Shown: positions 9,146 through 17,689, counted from the first letter of the stretch. The stretch: 64,000 nt of DNA from Ralstonia pickettii (GCF_000607165.1 NZ_JFZG01000004.1:248001-312000), one strand, 5' to 3'. A program made the numbers and translations. The notes: a model not told the origin generated them from the letters alone.

Positions 9146-9227
9146 GGATTGGCGTGAGGCGGAACGAACGCCACACACGCCAATCCGAGACACCTGAGCA
9201 TTTGCTGCCTGGCAAGAGGCCAGGCAG
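9146..9227 (+). other. Two hairpins in the phaA-phaB spacer
   Basis: GGATTGGCGTG (9146-9156) pairs perfectly with CACGCCAATCC (9176-9186) across 19 bases. CTGCCTGGC (9205-9213) pairs with GCCAGGCAG (9219-9227) across five bases. Neither is followed by a U-tract, so termination is unlikely. They may stabilise or process the polycistronic mRNA just before the phaB ribosome-binding site. Confidence 0.6.
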
Positions 9228-9254
9228 TTCTAACAACAAGGACTAGGAGTGGAC

Positions 9255-9995
9255 ATGACCAAACGCATTGCATACGTCACCGGTGGCATGGGCGGTATCG
9301 GAACGGCGATTTGCCAGCGCTTGGCGCGCGACGGCTTCACCGTTGTCGCAGGCTGCGGCCCGAACTCGCCGCGCAAGGCGAAATGGCTCGAACAGCAAAA
9401 GGCGCTCGGTTTCGATTTCGTGCCGTCCGAGGGCAACGTCGGTGATTGGGAGTCCACCAAGGCAGCGTTCGACAAGGTCAAGGCTGAAGTGGGTGAGGTG
9501 GATGTCCTGATCAACAACGCCGGCATCACGCGCGACGTGGTGTTCCGCAAGATGACCCGCGCCGACTGGGATGCAGTGATCGACACCAACCTGACTTCGC
9601 TGTTCAACGTGACCAAGCAGGTCATCGACGGCATGGCGGATCGCGGCTGGGGCCGTATCGTCAACATCTCGTCGGTGAACGGCCAGAAGGGGCAGTTTGG
9701 CCAGACCAACTACTCGACGGCCAAGGCTGGCTTGCATGGCTTCACGATGGCGCTGGCGCAGGAAGTCGCAACCAAGGGCGTAACGGTCAACACGGTGTCG
9801 CCCGGCTATATCGCCACCGACATGGTGAAAGCGATTCGTCAGGATGTGCTCGACAAGATCATTGGCACCATCCCGGTAAAGCGCTTGGGCGAGCCGACCG
9901 AGATCGCCTCGATCTGCGCTTGGCTGGCATCTGAAGAATCTGGTTTCTCCACCGGCGCGGACTTCTCCCTCAACGGCGGCCTGCACATGGGCTGA
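9255..9995 (+). CDS. phaB: NADPH-dependent acetoacetyl-CoA reductase PhaB
   Basis: Reduces acetoacetyl-CoA to (R)-3-hydroxybutyryl-CoA, the monomer used by PhaC. Short-chain dehydrogenase of 246 residues starting MTKRIAYVTGGMGGIG, with a Shine-Dalgarno sequence (AGGAG) upstream; two extra codons back to GTG 9249 are unlikely. The glycine-rich cofactor motif TGGMGGIG is at the N-terminus, NNAG lies in mid-protein, and the catalytic Tyr153-x3-Lys157 is in YSTAKAG. Ser about 13 residues earlier (NISSVNG) completes the triad. Last gene of phaCAB, followed by two terminator-like structures. Confidence 0.97.
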   Translation: MTKRIAYVTGGMGGIGTAICQRLARDGFTVVAGCGPNSPRKAKWLEQQKALGFDFVPSEGNVGDWESTKAAFDKVKAEVGEVDVLINNAGITRDVVFRKMTRADWDAVIDTNLTSLFNVTKQVIDGMADRGWGRIVNISSVNGQKGQFGQTNYSTAKAGLHGFTMALAQEVATKGVTVNTVSPGYIATDMVKAIRQDVLDKIIGTIPVKRLGEPTEIASICAWLASEESGFSTGADFSLNGGLHMG

Positions 9996-10004
9996 TGCTC
10001 CCAC

Positions 10005-10024
10005 GCCCATGCTGCAGCATGGGC
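10005..10024. other. Perfect 20-bp palindrome after phaB
   Basis: GCCCATGC-TGCA-GCATGGGC is fully self-complementary and is followed by ATTTTT within 12 bases. It may be a first, weak terminator for phaCAB or, being TGC-rich and CTGCAG-centred, a protein-binding site. The choice between these cannot be made from sequence. Confidence 0.5.
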
Positions 10025-10054
10025 GCAGCAATTTTTCCCCTGAATTTGCCTGCA

Positions 10055-10090
10055 TGCTGCAATGCTCGATTGCATTGCAGCAGGCTTTTT
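10055..10090 (+). terminator. Rho-independent terminator of phaCAB
   Basis: TGCTGCAATGC (10055-10065) and GCATTGCAGCA (10072-10082) form a perfect 11-bp stem with a six-base loop, followed by GGCTTTTT. Confidence 0.85.
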
Positions 10091-10390
10091 GCATCCTGTC
10101 GGGGCAACTGTCCGAGTGCGTGAGCCGCATCAAAATGCTGCGGGTTTTTACCGGGGGAGGTCGCCTTTTCTTTGCAAGGCGATCCGCATAGAATCCAACC
10201 ACGGAGGCGCTCCGCAGGGAGACACGGGGCGTCCGATCATAACCGGATGCATCTGCGCTGCTCTTGAATGCAGCATTCGCACGCAGATCGGAACAACCGG
10301 GCAACCGCGTATTTTGCTGCGTCGCTCGGTGCAGTCATTTCGCACTGCATCGGCTGCACCGCAGCAGCATCGCCAACACGGAAAGGCACG
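10091..10390 (+). promoter_or_regulatory. phaR upstream region with TGC-rich repeats
   Basis: About 300 bases without a gene. It holds a symmetric GAATGC-A-GCATTC element (10266-10278) and a cluster of TGCA/CTGC/GCAG words between about 10245 and 10375. PhaR proteins are known to bind TGC-rich DNA and to repress their own gene in C. necator, so autoregulatory operators here are a reasonable inference. A TAGAAT hexamer at 10189-10194 could be a -10 box, but no good -35 lies at the right distance. Confidence 0.4.
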
Positions 10391-10945
10391 ATGGCCACCA
10401 GCAAGAAGGGCACCGAACGGCTGATCAAGAAATATCCCAACCGCCGGCTCTACGATACCCAAACCAGCACGTACATCACGCTGGCAGACGTCAAGCAGCT
10501 CGTGATGGAAACTGAAGAGTTTCGCGTTGTTGATGCGAAATCCGGTGAAGACCTGACCCGCAGCATCCTGCTGCAGATCATCCTGGAAGAGGAAACCGGC
10601 GGTGTGCCGATGTTCTCCGGCGCGATGCTCGCTCAGATCATCCGTTTCTATGGCAACGCCATGCAGGGCATGATGGGCACGTATCTGGAAAAGAACATCC
10701 AGGCGTTTGTCGACATCCAGAGCAAGCTGGCCGAAAACTCCAAGGATCTGTACAGCGGCAACTCCTTCAACCCTGACATGTGGTCGCAATTCATGAACAT
10801 GCAGGGGCCGATGATGCAAGGCATGATGAGCAACTACATCGAGCAGAGCAAAAACCTGTTCGTGCAGATGCAGGAGCAGATGCAGAGTCAAGCCAAGAAC
10901 ATGTTCGGGACATTCCCGTTCAATCAGCCGCCCGAGAAGAAGTAA
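10391..10945 (+). CDS. phaR: Polyhydroxyalkanoate synthesis repressor PhaR
   Basis: DNA- and PHB-binding repressor that controls phasin genes and usually itself. 184 residues from ATG 10391 with GGAAAGG upstream; the longer frame to 10268 is not supported. The N-terminal DNA-binding domain (PHB/PHA accumulation regulator) is clear: ERLIKKYPNRRLYDTQTSTY, then YITLADVKQLVMETEEF. The PHB-accumulation regulatory domain follows (ILLQIILEEETGGVPMFSG). The C-terminal half is rich in Met, Gln and Asn, as in other PhaR proteins, and probably contacts PHB. It has its own terminator and an independent upstream region, so it is likely a separate unit from phaCAB. Confidence 0.95.
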   Translation: MATSKKGTERLIKKYPNRRLYDTQTSTYITLADVKQLVMETEEFRVVDAKSGEDLTRSILLQIILEEETGGVPMFSGAMLAQIIRFYGNAMQGMMGTYLEKNIQAFVDIQSKLAENSKDLYSGNSFNPDMWSQFMNMQGPMMQGMMSNYIEQSKNLFVQMQEQMQSQAKNMFGTFPFNQPPEKK

Positions 10946-10965
10946 GTTTGGCTGGCTGGCAAAAC

Positions 10966-10996
10966 AAGGCGAATCGCATGGCGGTTCGCCTTTTTT
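10966..10996 (+). terminator. Rho-independent terminator of phaR
   Basis: AAGGCGAATCGC (10966-10977) and GCGGTTCGCCTT (10981-10992) pair with a single G-T wobble around a three-base loop, followed by TTTT. Confidence 0.88.
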
Positions 10997-11143
10997 ATTG
11001 GGCGCGCGTGGGTGAGGGCGGCAAGGTAAAATACCGATCTTTCAGGTGAGGCATACGCCTCTCCGACGATCACGATTCCCGCTTCGGTCTCCCATGTTTG
11101 ATGTTCGCTCCCGGCCCGTGCGCCGGCCGTCTTCCGTTTTCGC

Positions 11144-12124
11144 ATGAGCCGTCTTTTGCTTGCCCCGATGGAAGGGGTCGCAGATTACGTCATGCGCGAC
11201 GTGCTGACCCAAGCTGGCGGCTACGACGGATGCGTCTCGGAGTTCGTCCGGGTGACGGGCTCGTTGCTGCCCGCGCGCACGTACGAACGTGAGACGCCCG
11301 AGATCCGCAACGGCGGCTATACCGCCAGCGGCACGCCGATGACCATCCAGCTCCTTGGCAGCGATCCGGAATGGCTGGCACGCAATGCGGCATACGCGGC
11401 GTCCCTTACGCCGCATGGCATCGACCTCAACTTCGGTTGCCCGGCCAAGGTCGTGAACCGGCACGGCGGCGGCGCCATGTTGCTCGCCACGCCGGAAGTG
11501 CTGTACGACATCGTGCATGCCGTGCGAGCCGCCGTGCCGGCCAACATTTCGGTGACGGCGAAGATGCGGCTCGGCGTTTCCGATACTTCCCGAGCGATTG
11601 ATTGTGCGACGGCCCTGGCGGAGGGCGGTGCCGAATCGCTCGTCGTGCATGCCCGCACGCGCGACCACGGCTACCGTCCTCCTGCCCATTGGGACTGGAT
11701 TGCACGTATCGCCGACGCCGTAAGCATCCCCGTGACCGCCAACGGCGAGGTCTGGACGGTGGCTGATTGGGAGCGTTGTCGCGCCGTCAGCGGCTGCGAT
11801 GACGTGATGATCGGCCGTGGCGCCGTATCTGACCCATTCCTGGCCCAACGCATTCGCGGGCAGATGGATCAAGCGCCGTCTGCGGCGGAATGGCCGGTTG
11901 TGCTGGGCTTTCTCGCCGATTATCTGAAAAAGCTGCATGCGCGCATCTCGGCCAAACATGAGCATGGCCGCGTCAAACTGTGGCTCAGCTATCTGAAGCG
12001 GACGTGGCCGCAGGCCGCGGAACTGCACGATGCGATCCGCAGACTGCAAGACGCGCTGGAAATCGAGCGCGTGATCGAACAGATGCAGCTTCGGCTTGGC
12101 CGCCCAGGCGCGGCTAACGGTTAA
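11144..12124 (+). CDS. dusC: tRNA-dihydrouridine(16) synthase DusC
   Basis: Flavin enzyme reducing a specific uridine (position 16 in E. coli DusC) of the tRNA D-loop. 326 residues starting MSRLLLAPMEGVADYVMRD. Dus-family motifs are present: LAPMEGV at the N-terminus, the LNFGCPAKVVNRHGGG loop with the catalytic Cys (about residue 101), VTAKMRLG, VHARTRDHGY, TANGEVW and the FMN-phosphate motif IGRGAVSDP. The C-terminal helical domain (YLKKLHARISAKHEHG, WLSYLKRTW) has the DusC style rather than DusA or DusB. The subfamily call is good but not certain. It follows the phaR terminator and precedes rimO. Confidence 0.9.
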   Translation: MSRLLLAPMEGVADYVMRDVLTQAGGYDGCVSEFVRVTGSLLPARTYERETPEIRNGGYTASGTPMTIQLLGSDPEWLARNAAYAASLTPHGIDLNFGCPAKVVNRHGGGAMLLATPEVLYDIVHAVRAAVPANISVTAKMRLGVSDTSRAIDCATALAEGGAESLVVHARTRDHGYRPPAHWDWIARIADAVSIPVTANGEVWTVADWERCRAVSGCDDVMIGRGAVSDPFLAQRIRGQMDQAPSAAEWPVVLGFLADYLKKLHARISAKHEHGRVKLWLSYLKRTWPQAAELHDAIRRLQDALEIERVIEQMQLRLGRPGAANG

Positions 12125-12190
12125 AATACGCAACTGCGCGGCACACCCCGTGTGCACAGCGCAAATCCTCTCCCACATCAGGTTGTTTCC

Positions 12191-13552
12191 ATGTCCGACG
12201 TCAGTACCCAGAGCCCCAAGGTGGGGTTCGTCAGTCTCGGTTGTCCCAAGGCCTTGGTCGATTCCGAGCAGATCATCACCCAACTGCGCGCGGAGGGGTA
12301 TGAGATCTCCGGCACGTACGGTGGGGCGGACCTGGTGGTCGTCAATACCTGCGGCTTCATCGACGAGGCTGTCCAGGAAAGCCTGGATGCGATTGGCGAG
12401 GCGTTGGCCGAGAACGGCAAGGTGATCGTGACCGGCTGCCTGGGTGCCAAGAAGGACGCCGCAGGCCAGGACATCATCACCAACGTACACCCGAAGGTGC
12501 TGGCTGTGACCGGCCCCCACGCGCTGGGCGAGGTGATGGAAGCGGTGCACACGCACCTGCCCAAGCCGCACGACCCGTTCATCGATCTGGTGCCGCCGCA
12601 AGGCATCAAGCTCACGCCCAAGCACTACGCGTATCTGAAGATTTCCGAAGGCTGCAACCACCGCTGCAGCTTCTGCATCATCCCGTCGATGCGTGGCGAT
12701 CTCGTCTCGCGTCCGGTGGCCGAAGTGATGCTGGAGGCGGAAAACCTGCTGAAGGCCGGCGTCAAGGAACTGCTCGTCATCTCCCAGGACACCAGCGCTT
12801 ATGGCGTCGATGTGAAATTCCGCATGGGCTTCTGGAATGGCCGCCCGCTGAAGACGCGCATGACCGAGCTGGTGGGCGCGCTTGGCGAGTTGGCGTCGCA
12901 GTACGGCGCCTGGGTGCGCCTGCATTACGTCTACCCGTACCCGAGCGTGGACGAGGTGATGCCGTTGATGGCCGAGGGCAAAGTCCTTCCGTATCTGGAC
13001 GTGCCTCTGCAGCACGCCCACCCCGACGTGCTCAAGCGCATGAAGCGCCCGGCCAACGCCGAGAAAACGCTGGACCGCATCCGTGCCTGGCGCGAGGTCT
13101 GCCCGGAGTTGACCATCCGTAGCACATTCATCGCGGGCTTCCCGGGTGAAACGGAAGAGGAGTTCCAAACGCTACTCGACTTCATCGCCGAGGCAGAGCT
13201 GGACCGCGTGGGTTGCTTCGCGTATTCGCCGGTCGAAGGCGCCACCGCCAACGACTTGCCGGGCGCGCTGCCCGATGAGGTGCGCGAGGAGCGCCGCGCG
13301 CGCTTTATGGAAGTCGCCGAGCGCGTGTCTGCGCGCCGCCTCCAGCGCAAGGTTGGCAAGTCGCTGCGCGTGCTCGTGGATGAGGTTAATCAGGACGGCG
13401 GCATCGGCCGTTCGTCGGCGGATGCGCCAGAGATTGACGGCCTGGTCTATATCGCGCCGCCGTCCAAGCCATACAAGCGCTACAAGGCGGGCGATTTTGT
13501 TTCGGTCAAGATTACCGGCGCCGATGGTCACGACCTGTGGGGCGAGGTCTGA
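12191..13552 (+). CDS. rimO: Ribosomal protein uS12 methylthiotransferase RimO
   Basis: Radical-SAM enzyme adding a beta-methylthio group to a conserved Asp of ribosomal protein S12. 453 residues from ATG 12191 ([20 protein letters not shown]). The N-terminal UPF0004 domain has its three Cys ([31 protein letters not shown]) for the auxiliary cluster. The radical-SAM motif is Cys155-x3-Cys159-x2-Cys162 (CNHRCSFC). A C-terminal TRAM domain (about 385-450) binds the substrate. The start at 12152 is an unlikely extension. Position between dusC and bktB matches relatives. Confidence 0.95.
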   Translation: MSDVSTQSPKVGFVSLGCPKALVDSEQIITQLRAEGYEISGTYGGADLVVVNTCGFIDEAVQESLDAIGEALAENGKVIVTGCLGAKKDAAGQDIITNVHPKVLAVTGPHALGEVMEAVHTHLPKPHDPFIDLVPPQGIKLTPKHYAYLKISEGCNHRCSFCIIPSMRGDLVSRPVAEVMLEAENLLKAGVKELLVISQDTSAYGVDVKFRMGFWNGRPLKTRMTELVGALGELASQYGAWVRLHYVYPYPSVDEVMPLMAEGKVLPYLDVPLQHAHPDVLKRMKRPANAEKTLDRIRAWREVCPELTIRSTFIAGFPGETEEEFQTLLDFIAEAELDRVGCFAYSPVEGATANDLPGALPDEVREERRARFMEVAERVSARRLQRKVGKSLRVLVDEVNQDGGIGRSSADAPEIDGLVYIAPPSKPYKRYKAGDFVSVKITGADGHDLWGEV

Positions 13553-13557
13553 TCCCC

Positions 13558-13603
13558 TTAGGTAGTCGTACCTAAAATTTGCGAACGGTCGTGCGTTTAT
13601 ACT
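13558..13603 (+). promoter_or_regulatory. bktB upstream operator-like palindrome and -10 box
   Basis: TTAGGTA-GTCG-TACCTAA (13558-13575) is a perfect 7+7 dyad with a four-base centre. A good -10 hexamer, TATACT (13598-13603), lies 22 bases downstream and 36 bases before the bktB ATG. No good -35 box sits at 16-18 bases, and the dyad overlaps where it should be, consistent with an activator- or repressor-controlled promoter. Confidence 0.5.
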
Positions 13604-13639
13604 GGCCGCCATCCAATTTCGATGGCACAGGAGACAGCA

Positions 13640-14824
13640 ATGGCACGTGAAGTGGTGGTGGTCAGCGGCGTTCGTACCGCAATCGGAACGTTTGGCGGCA
13701 GCTTGAAGGATGTGGCGCCGTGCGAACTGGGCGCGCTCGTCGTGCGCGAGGCGCTGGCCCGCGCAAGTGTGAAGGGCGAAGATGTTGGCCACGTGGTGTT
13801 TGGCCACGTGATCAACACCGAGCCGCGCGACATGTATCTCTCGCGCGTGGCTGCGGTGAACGGCGGCGTGTCGGCCGAAACCCCCGCATTCAACGTCAAC
13901 CGCCTGTGCGGCTCGGGCCTGCAGGCCGTGGTGAGCGCCGCGCAAACCGTTCTGCTTGGCGACGCCGACGTTGCCATTGCCGGCGGTGCAGAAAGCATGA
14001 GCCGTGCGCCTTACCTTGCGCCCGCCGCCCGTTGGGGTTCGCGCATGGGCGACGCCAAGATGGTCGACATGATGCTTGGCGCTCTGCACGACCCGTTCCA
14101 CGCGATCCACATGGGGGTGACGGCGGAAAACGTTGCCCGCGAATTCGGCATCAGCCGCGAGCAGCAAGACCAGACCGCGCTGGAATCGCACCAGCGTGCA
14201 TCGCGCGCCATCCAGGCCGGCTACTTCAAAGACCAGATCGTTCCGGTGACGATCAAGTCGCGCAAGGGCGATATCCAGTTCGATACCGATGAGCACGTCC
14301 GCCACGACGCGGTCATCGACGATATGACCAAGCTCAAGCCGGTCTTCACGAAAGAGAACGGCACGGTCACGGCAGGCAACGCTTCGGGCCTGAATGACGC
14401 GGCTGCCGCGCTGGTGCTGATGGAGCGCTCGGAGGCGGAGAAGCGCGGCCTCAAGCCATTGGCACGGCTGGTGTCGTACGGCCACGCTGGCGTGGATCCG
14501 AAGATCATGGGTATCGGCCCGGTGCCGGCCACACGCAAGGCGCTGGAGCGCGCAGGCCTGTCGGTGAAGGATCTGGATGTGATCGAAGCCAACGAGGCAT
14601 TTGCCGCACAGGCCTGCGCGGTGACGAAGGAACTCGGCCTCGACCCGGCCAAGGTCAACCCGAACGGTTCGGGCATCTCGCTCGGCCACCCGATAGGCGC
14701 AACGGGTGCGCTTATCACGGTCAAGGCGCTGTACGAGCTGCAGCGCATCGGTGGTCGCTACGCGCTGGTGACCATGTGTATTGGTGGAGGACAAGGCATT
14801 GCGGCGGTGTTCGAACGCATCTGA
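13640..14824 (+). CDS. bktB: Beta-ketothiolase BktB (broad-specificity acetyl-CoA acyltransferase)
   Basis: Second thiolase of the PHB region. In C. necator, BktB condenses acetyl-CoA with propionyl-CoA and longer substrates, supplying C5 and C6 monomers. 394 residues from ATG 13640 (MAREVVVVSGVRTAIGTFGG), with AGGAGA upstream; the six-codon extension to 13622 is rejected. Catalytic residues are Cys90 (NRLCGSGLQAV), His350 (GHPIGATGA) and Cys380 (CIGGGQG). The sequence resembles C. necator BktB far more than the PhaA in this window. It has its own upstream region with a palindrome, so it is probably regulated separately. Confidence 0.94.
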   Translation: MAREVVVVSGVRTAIGTFGGSLKDVAPCELGALVVREALARASVKGEDVGHVVFGHVINTEPRDMYLSRVAAVNGGVSAETPAFNVNRLCGSGLQAVVSAAQTVLLGDADVAIAGGAESMSRAPYLAPAARWGSRMGDAKMVDMMLGALHDPFHAIHMGVTAENVAREFGISREQQDQTALESHQRASRAIQAGYFKDQIVPVTIKSRKGDIQFDTDEHVRHDAVIDDMTKLKPVFTKENGTVTAGNASGLNDAAAALVLMERSEAEKRGLKPLARLVSYGHAGVDPKIMGIGPVPATRKALERAGLSVKDLDVIEANEAFAAQACAVTKELGLDPAKVNPNGSGISLGHPIGATGALITVKALYELQRIGGRYALVTMCIGGGQGIAAVFERI

Positions 14825-15542
14825 ACGCATTTTTTCGATTGAACGCCTGATTTGGCCCACTGGCGCGCTGCTTGCGCTGGTGCTGGCCGCAGGCGTGGCG
14901 CCGGTGTCCGCGCAGACGCCGGCCGCCAACAACGGCTACGACGTATCGACCGGCAGCACCAACGTGCAGCCAGGTGACCTGGGCCTGAACCGCGCCGTTG
15001 CCGATGGCGACAAGCGCCGCGCTCAGGCCGGGAAGGGTGACAACGGGTTCTCCGCCCAGACAGCGCCGCCCCGTTTGCTGCAGCCGCAGCCCGACTACGC
15101 GAGATATCCCGTCTACACCGGCGTGATCGGCGACATGCCGATCCGCATGCGCCTTGGCCGCAAGACCGGTGAAATCGACAGCGTCCACGGCGAATACGTT
15201 GCGGGCAACGCGGCGGGCGTGCGCCTGGTGACCGGCGAATATGAAAACGGCGGTTTTCTCATGGAGGAGTCCGATGACGGCACGCACGTCACGGGCACCT
15301 GGGAAGGCGCCATCGACGGTCACGGCATTGTGCGCGGCACGTGGACGGACGTGGCGCACGACGGCCATACACTGCCCTTTGTGCTGCGGCCCGTCGCGGT
15401 GGTGGTGATTCCGCCGTACGATGCCGCAGCCAATAGCAATGCCGCTGTACCTGCAACGCCAATGACGCCGCTAGTTCCCGCTGCGCCGGGCCAGATTGCG
15501 CCACCGTCCAGCAATCCAACGCGATCAAGCGCGCACTGGTAA
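14799..15542 (+). CDS. Secreted protein of unknown function overlapping the 3' end of bktB
   Basis: The frame opens inside bktB. The best start is TTG 14799, eight bases after GGAGG; GTG 14784 and TTG 14781 are alternatives. The protein of about 247 residues starts with Arg-rich residues and a hydrophobic helix (GALLALVLAAGVAPVSA) ending in an A-x-A type signal-peptidase site before QTPAANN. The middle has a repeating beta-type pattern (GVIGDMPIRMRLGRKTGEID, GEYENGGFLMEESDDG, VTGTWEG) and the tail is Pro/Ala-rich. The pattern recalls small extracytoplasmic beta-barrel proteins, but I cannot name a family. A 26-base overlap with bktB suggests translational coupling. Confidence 0.7.
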   Translation: MRRCSNASERIFSIERLIWPTGALLALVLAAGVAPVSAQTPAANNGYDVSTGSTNVQPGDLGLNRAVADGDKRRAQAGKGDNGFSAQTAPPRLLQPQPDYARYPVYTGVIGDMPIRMRLGRKTGEIDSVHGEYVAGNAAGVRLVTGEYENGGFLMEESDDGTHVTGTWEGAIDGHGIVRGTWTDVAHDGHTLPFVLRPVAVVVIPPYDAAANSNAAVPATPMTPLVPAAPGQIAPPSSNPTRSSAHW

Positions 15543-15583
15543 GCAGCAAGAAATTGCTCATACGCCATCAAACAGGAAACCTC

Positions 15584-16798
15584 GTGAACGACGACACCAA
15601 GCTCCCGCCCATGTTTCCCGCGACCCAGGCTGTGCATCCGGAATTGCATATCCCGCCGGGCTTCACGGCGTTCTCGCATGCCACGCATCGTGCGTCGACG
15701 GTGGTGTTCAAAGACCTCGCCGACATGCGCGCCTTCGGCAGCGGGAGCGTGGTGCATTGGCGCTACGGCCTGCATGCCACGCCGACCTCCGACGCGCTGT
15801 GCCAAGCGCTGGCGCAGATCGAGGGCGGCTCGCACGCGCTGCTGCTCCCTTCGGGGCTGGCGGCGATTTCGCTGGTGTACTTCTCGCTGATCAAATCCGG
15901 CGACGATGTGCTGATCCCGGACAACGCCTACGGGCCGAACCGCGACCATGGCGAGTGGATGGCACGCCAGTTCGGCATCACCGTGCGTTACTACGACCCG
16001 ATGATCGGCGCCCGCATTGCCGACCTGATGCGCCACAACACCAAACTCGTGTGGCTCGAAGCGCCGGGTTCGGTGACGATGGAAGTGCCGGACTGCAAGG
16101 CCATCGCAGAGGTGGCGCGCAAGGCCGGGGCCATCACCGCCATCGACAACACCTGGAGCGGTGGCCTGTACTACCAGCCGTTTGAACACGGCATCGACAT
16201 CTCCGTGCAGGCGTTGACCAAGTATCAGTCGGGGGGCAGCGATGTGCTCATGGGCGCTGTCATCACCAACGATGAAGCGCTGCACCACAGGCTGCTTGCC
16301 ACGCGCATGCGCATGGGCTGGGGCGTGTCTGCGGACGATTGCTACTTCGTGCTGCGTGGCCTGCCGAGCCTGCCGACGCGTCTGGCTGCGCACGACGCGC
16401 ACGCCCGCGAAGTGGCCGAATGGCTGGCTGACCGCCCCGAAGTCGTGCGCGTGCTGCACCCGGCGCTGCCCGATTGTCCGGGCCACGAAAACTGGAAGCG
16501 CGACTTTACCGGCGCGAGCGGGTTGTTCTCGATCGTGTTGCACGAGCGCTATTCGCAGGCGCAGATCGATGCCTTTATCGAAGGCCTGCGCTACTTTGCG
16601 ATCGGCTTTTCGTGGGGCGGAGCGAACAGCCTGGCGCTGCCATACAACGTCCCGTCGATGCGCACGGCGACTGCCTGGCCGCCAGCCGATTGGCAAAACG
16701 CGGGCGGTTTCGTGCGGCTGTATATCGGTTTGGAAGATCCGCGTGATTTGATTGCGGATTTGAAGCAGGCGATGGAGACGCACCTGCGGGCGGAGTAG
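15584..16798 (+). CDS. metC: Cystathionine beta-lyase MetC (PLP-dependent)
   Basis: Cleaves cystathionine to homocysteine in methionine synthesis. GTG 15584 has AGGAAA six bases upstream, giving 404 residues; the ten-codon extension to 15554 has none. Cys/Met metabolism PLP-enzyme features are visible: GSGSVVHWRYGLHATPTSDA near the N-terminus, a PLP-lysine at 213 (QALTKYQSGGSDVLMG), and GFSWGGANSLALPYN near the C-terminus, typical of the proteobacterial MetC group. It converges with serB, leaving 33 bases between them. Other gamma-family lyases are possible but less likely. Confidence 0.9.
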   Translation: MNDDTKLPPMFPATQAVHPELHIPPGFTAFSHATHRASTVVFKDLADMRAFGSGSVVHWRYGLHATPTSDALCQALAQIEGGSHALLLPSGLAAISLVYFSLIKSGDDVLIPDNAYGPNRDHGEWMARQFGITVRYYDPMIGARIADLMRHNTKLVWLEAPGSVTMEVPDCKAIAEVARKAGAITAIDNTWSGGLYYQPFEHGIDISVQALTKYQSGGSDVLMGAVITNDEALHHRLLATRMRMGWGVSADDCYFVLRGLPSLPTRLAAHDAHAREVAEWLADRPEVVRVLHPALPDCPGHENWKRDFTGASGLFSIVLHERYSQAQIDAFIEGLRYFAIGFSWGGANSLALPYNVPSMRTATAWPPADWQNAGGFVRLYIGLEDPRDLIADLKQAMETHLRAE

Positions 16799-16831
16799 CA
16801 CGTTCCCGCAGGTGGAAATGCCCGTAGCGGC

Positions 16832-17689
16832 TTACTGCTGCGGGAACAAATTCAGCAATCCATCCAGGCCGACTACGTTGAACGCCACGTCGGCCTGCGC
16901 CTGCACGATGGGCTTGGCACGGAACGCCACCGACAGGCCGGCCACCCCCATCATCTTCAGATCGTTCGAGCCGTCGCCCATGGCGATGGCGTTGTGCGGC
17001 GACACGCCCAGATCCTGGCAGAACGCCTTGAGCGTCTGCGCCTTCACATCCGCATTGACGATCTCGCCCAGCACGCGGCCAGTGAGCTTGCCGTCGACGA
17101 TCTCCAGCGTGTTGGCGCGCGTGCGGTCCAGGCCCAGGCGCTTCTGCAGGCGCGAGGTGAAGAATTCGAAGCCGCCCGATACCAGCAGCGTGCGGATGCC
17201 CAGCGCTTGCACGGCCTTGAGCATCTTTTCGGCACCCAGGGAGAGCTGCAGACGCTCGGCGTAGACGCGCTCCAGCACGCTCGCATCCAGGCCTTTGAGC
17301 AGTTCAACACGGCGCGTCAGGCTCTCGTTGAAATCCTTGATCTCGCCCCGCATCGACGCTTCGGTGATGGCGGCCACTTGCGGCTTGAGCCCGCAGAAAT
17401 CCGCAATCTCGTCGATGCACTCGATGGTGATGAGCGTGGAATCCATGTCCATCGCCAGCACGCGGAAGTCGCCGAACGTCCATTCGTCGGGAATCCACGC
17501 GTAGTCCATCTTCAGGTTGGCGCAGATGGCGTCAAGCTGGACGCGCAATTCGCTGGGCAGTTCGTGCACCCATTCGATGGCGGCAACGTTGGGCGCGCGC
17601 ATCTCGTAGGCGGCGCTGCCAAACAGACTGCGGATGGATTCAATGTCGCCGGTGGACAGCGGCGACAGGCTTTGCAGGATGACGGGCAT
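16832..17689 (-). CDS. serB: Phosphoserine phosphatase SerB
   Basis: Dephosphorylates phosphoserine in the last step of serine synthesis. HAD-superfamily protein of 285 residues. The nucleophile motif DMDSTLIT has Asp81 and Asp83, motif II is LLVSGGFEFFTSRL, and motif IV is MGDGSNDLKMMG. An N-terminal domain of about 75 residues precedes the HAD domain, as in other beta-proteobacterial SerB. An inverted repeat (GTTCCCGCAG at 16802-16811 with CTGCGGGAAC at 16838-16847) spans its stop codon and the metC end, but lacks a U-tract. argE lies 113 bases upstream on the same strand. Confidence 0.95.
   Translation of the reverse strand: MPVILQSLSPLSTGDIESIRSLFGSAAYEMRAPNVAAIEWVHELPSELRVQLDAICANLKMDYAWIPDEWTFGDFRVLAMDMDSTLITIECIDEIADFCGLKPQVAAITEASMRGEIKDFNESLTRRVELLKGLDASVLERVYAERLQLSLGAEKMLKAVQALGIRTLLVSGGFEFFTSRLQKRLGLDRTRANTLEIVDGKLTGRVLGEIVNADVKAQTLKAFCQDLGVSPHNAIAMGDGSNDLKMMGVAGLSVAFRAKPIVQAQADVAFNVVGLDGLLNLFPQQ

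Noticed and set aside
10166-10194. phaR promoter using TAGAAT and an upstream T-rich hexamer
   Set aside because: No acceptable -35 at 16-18 bases; TTGCAA is only 11 bases away.
11042-13168. 708-codon open frame on the minus strand antisense to dusC and rimO
   Set aside because: Antisense shadow of two certain genes in GC-rich DNA; no domain, and poor composition (His/Arg-rich).
13172-14932. 586-codon minus-strand frame across rimO and bktB
   Set aside because: Crosses two genes of opposite strand; no start signal or domain.
16802-16847. 10-bp inverted repeat between metC and serB as terminator
   Set aside because: Loop is 26 bases and no U-tract follows; kept only as a note under serB.
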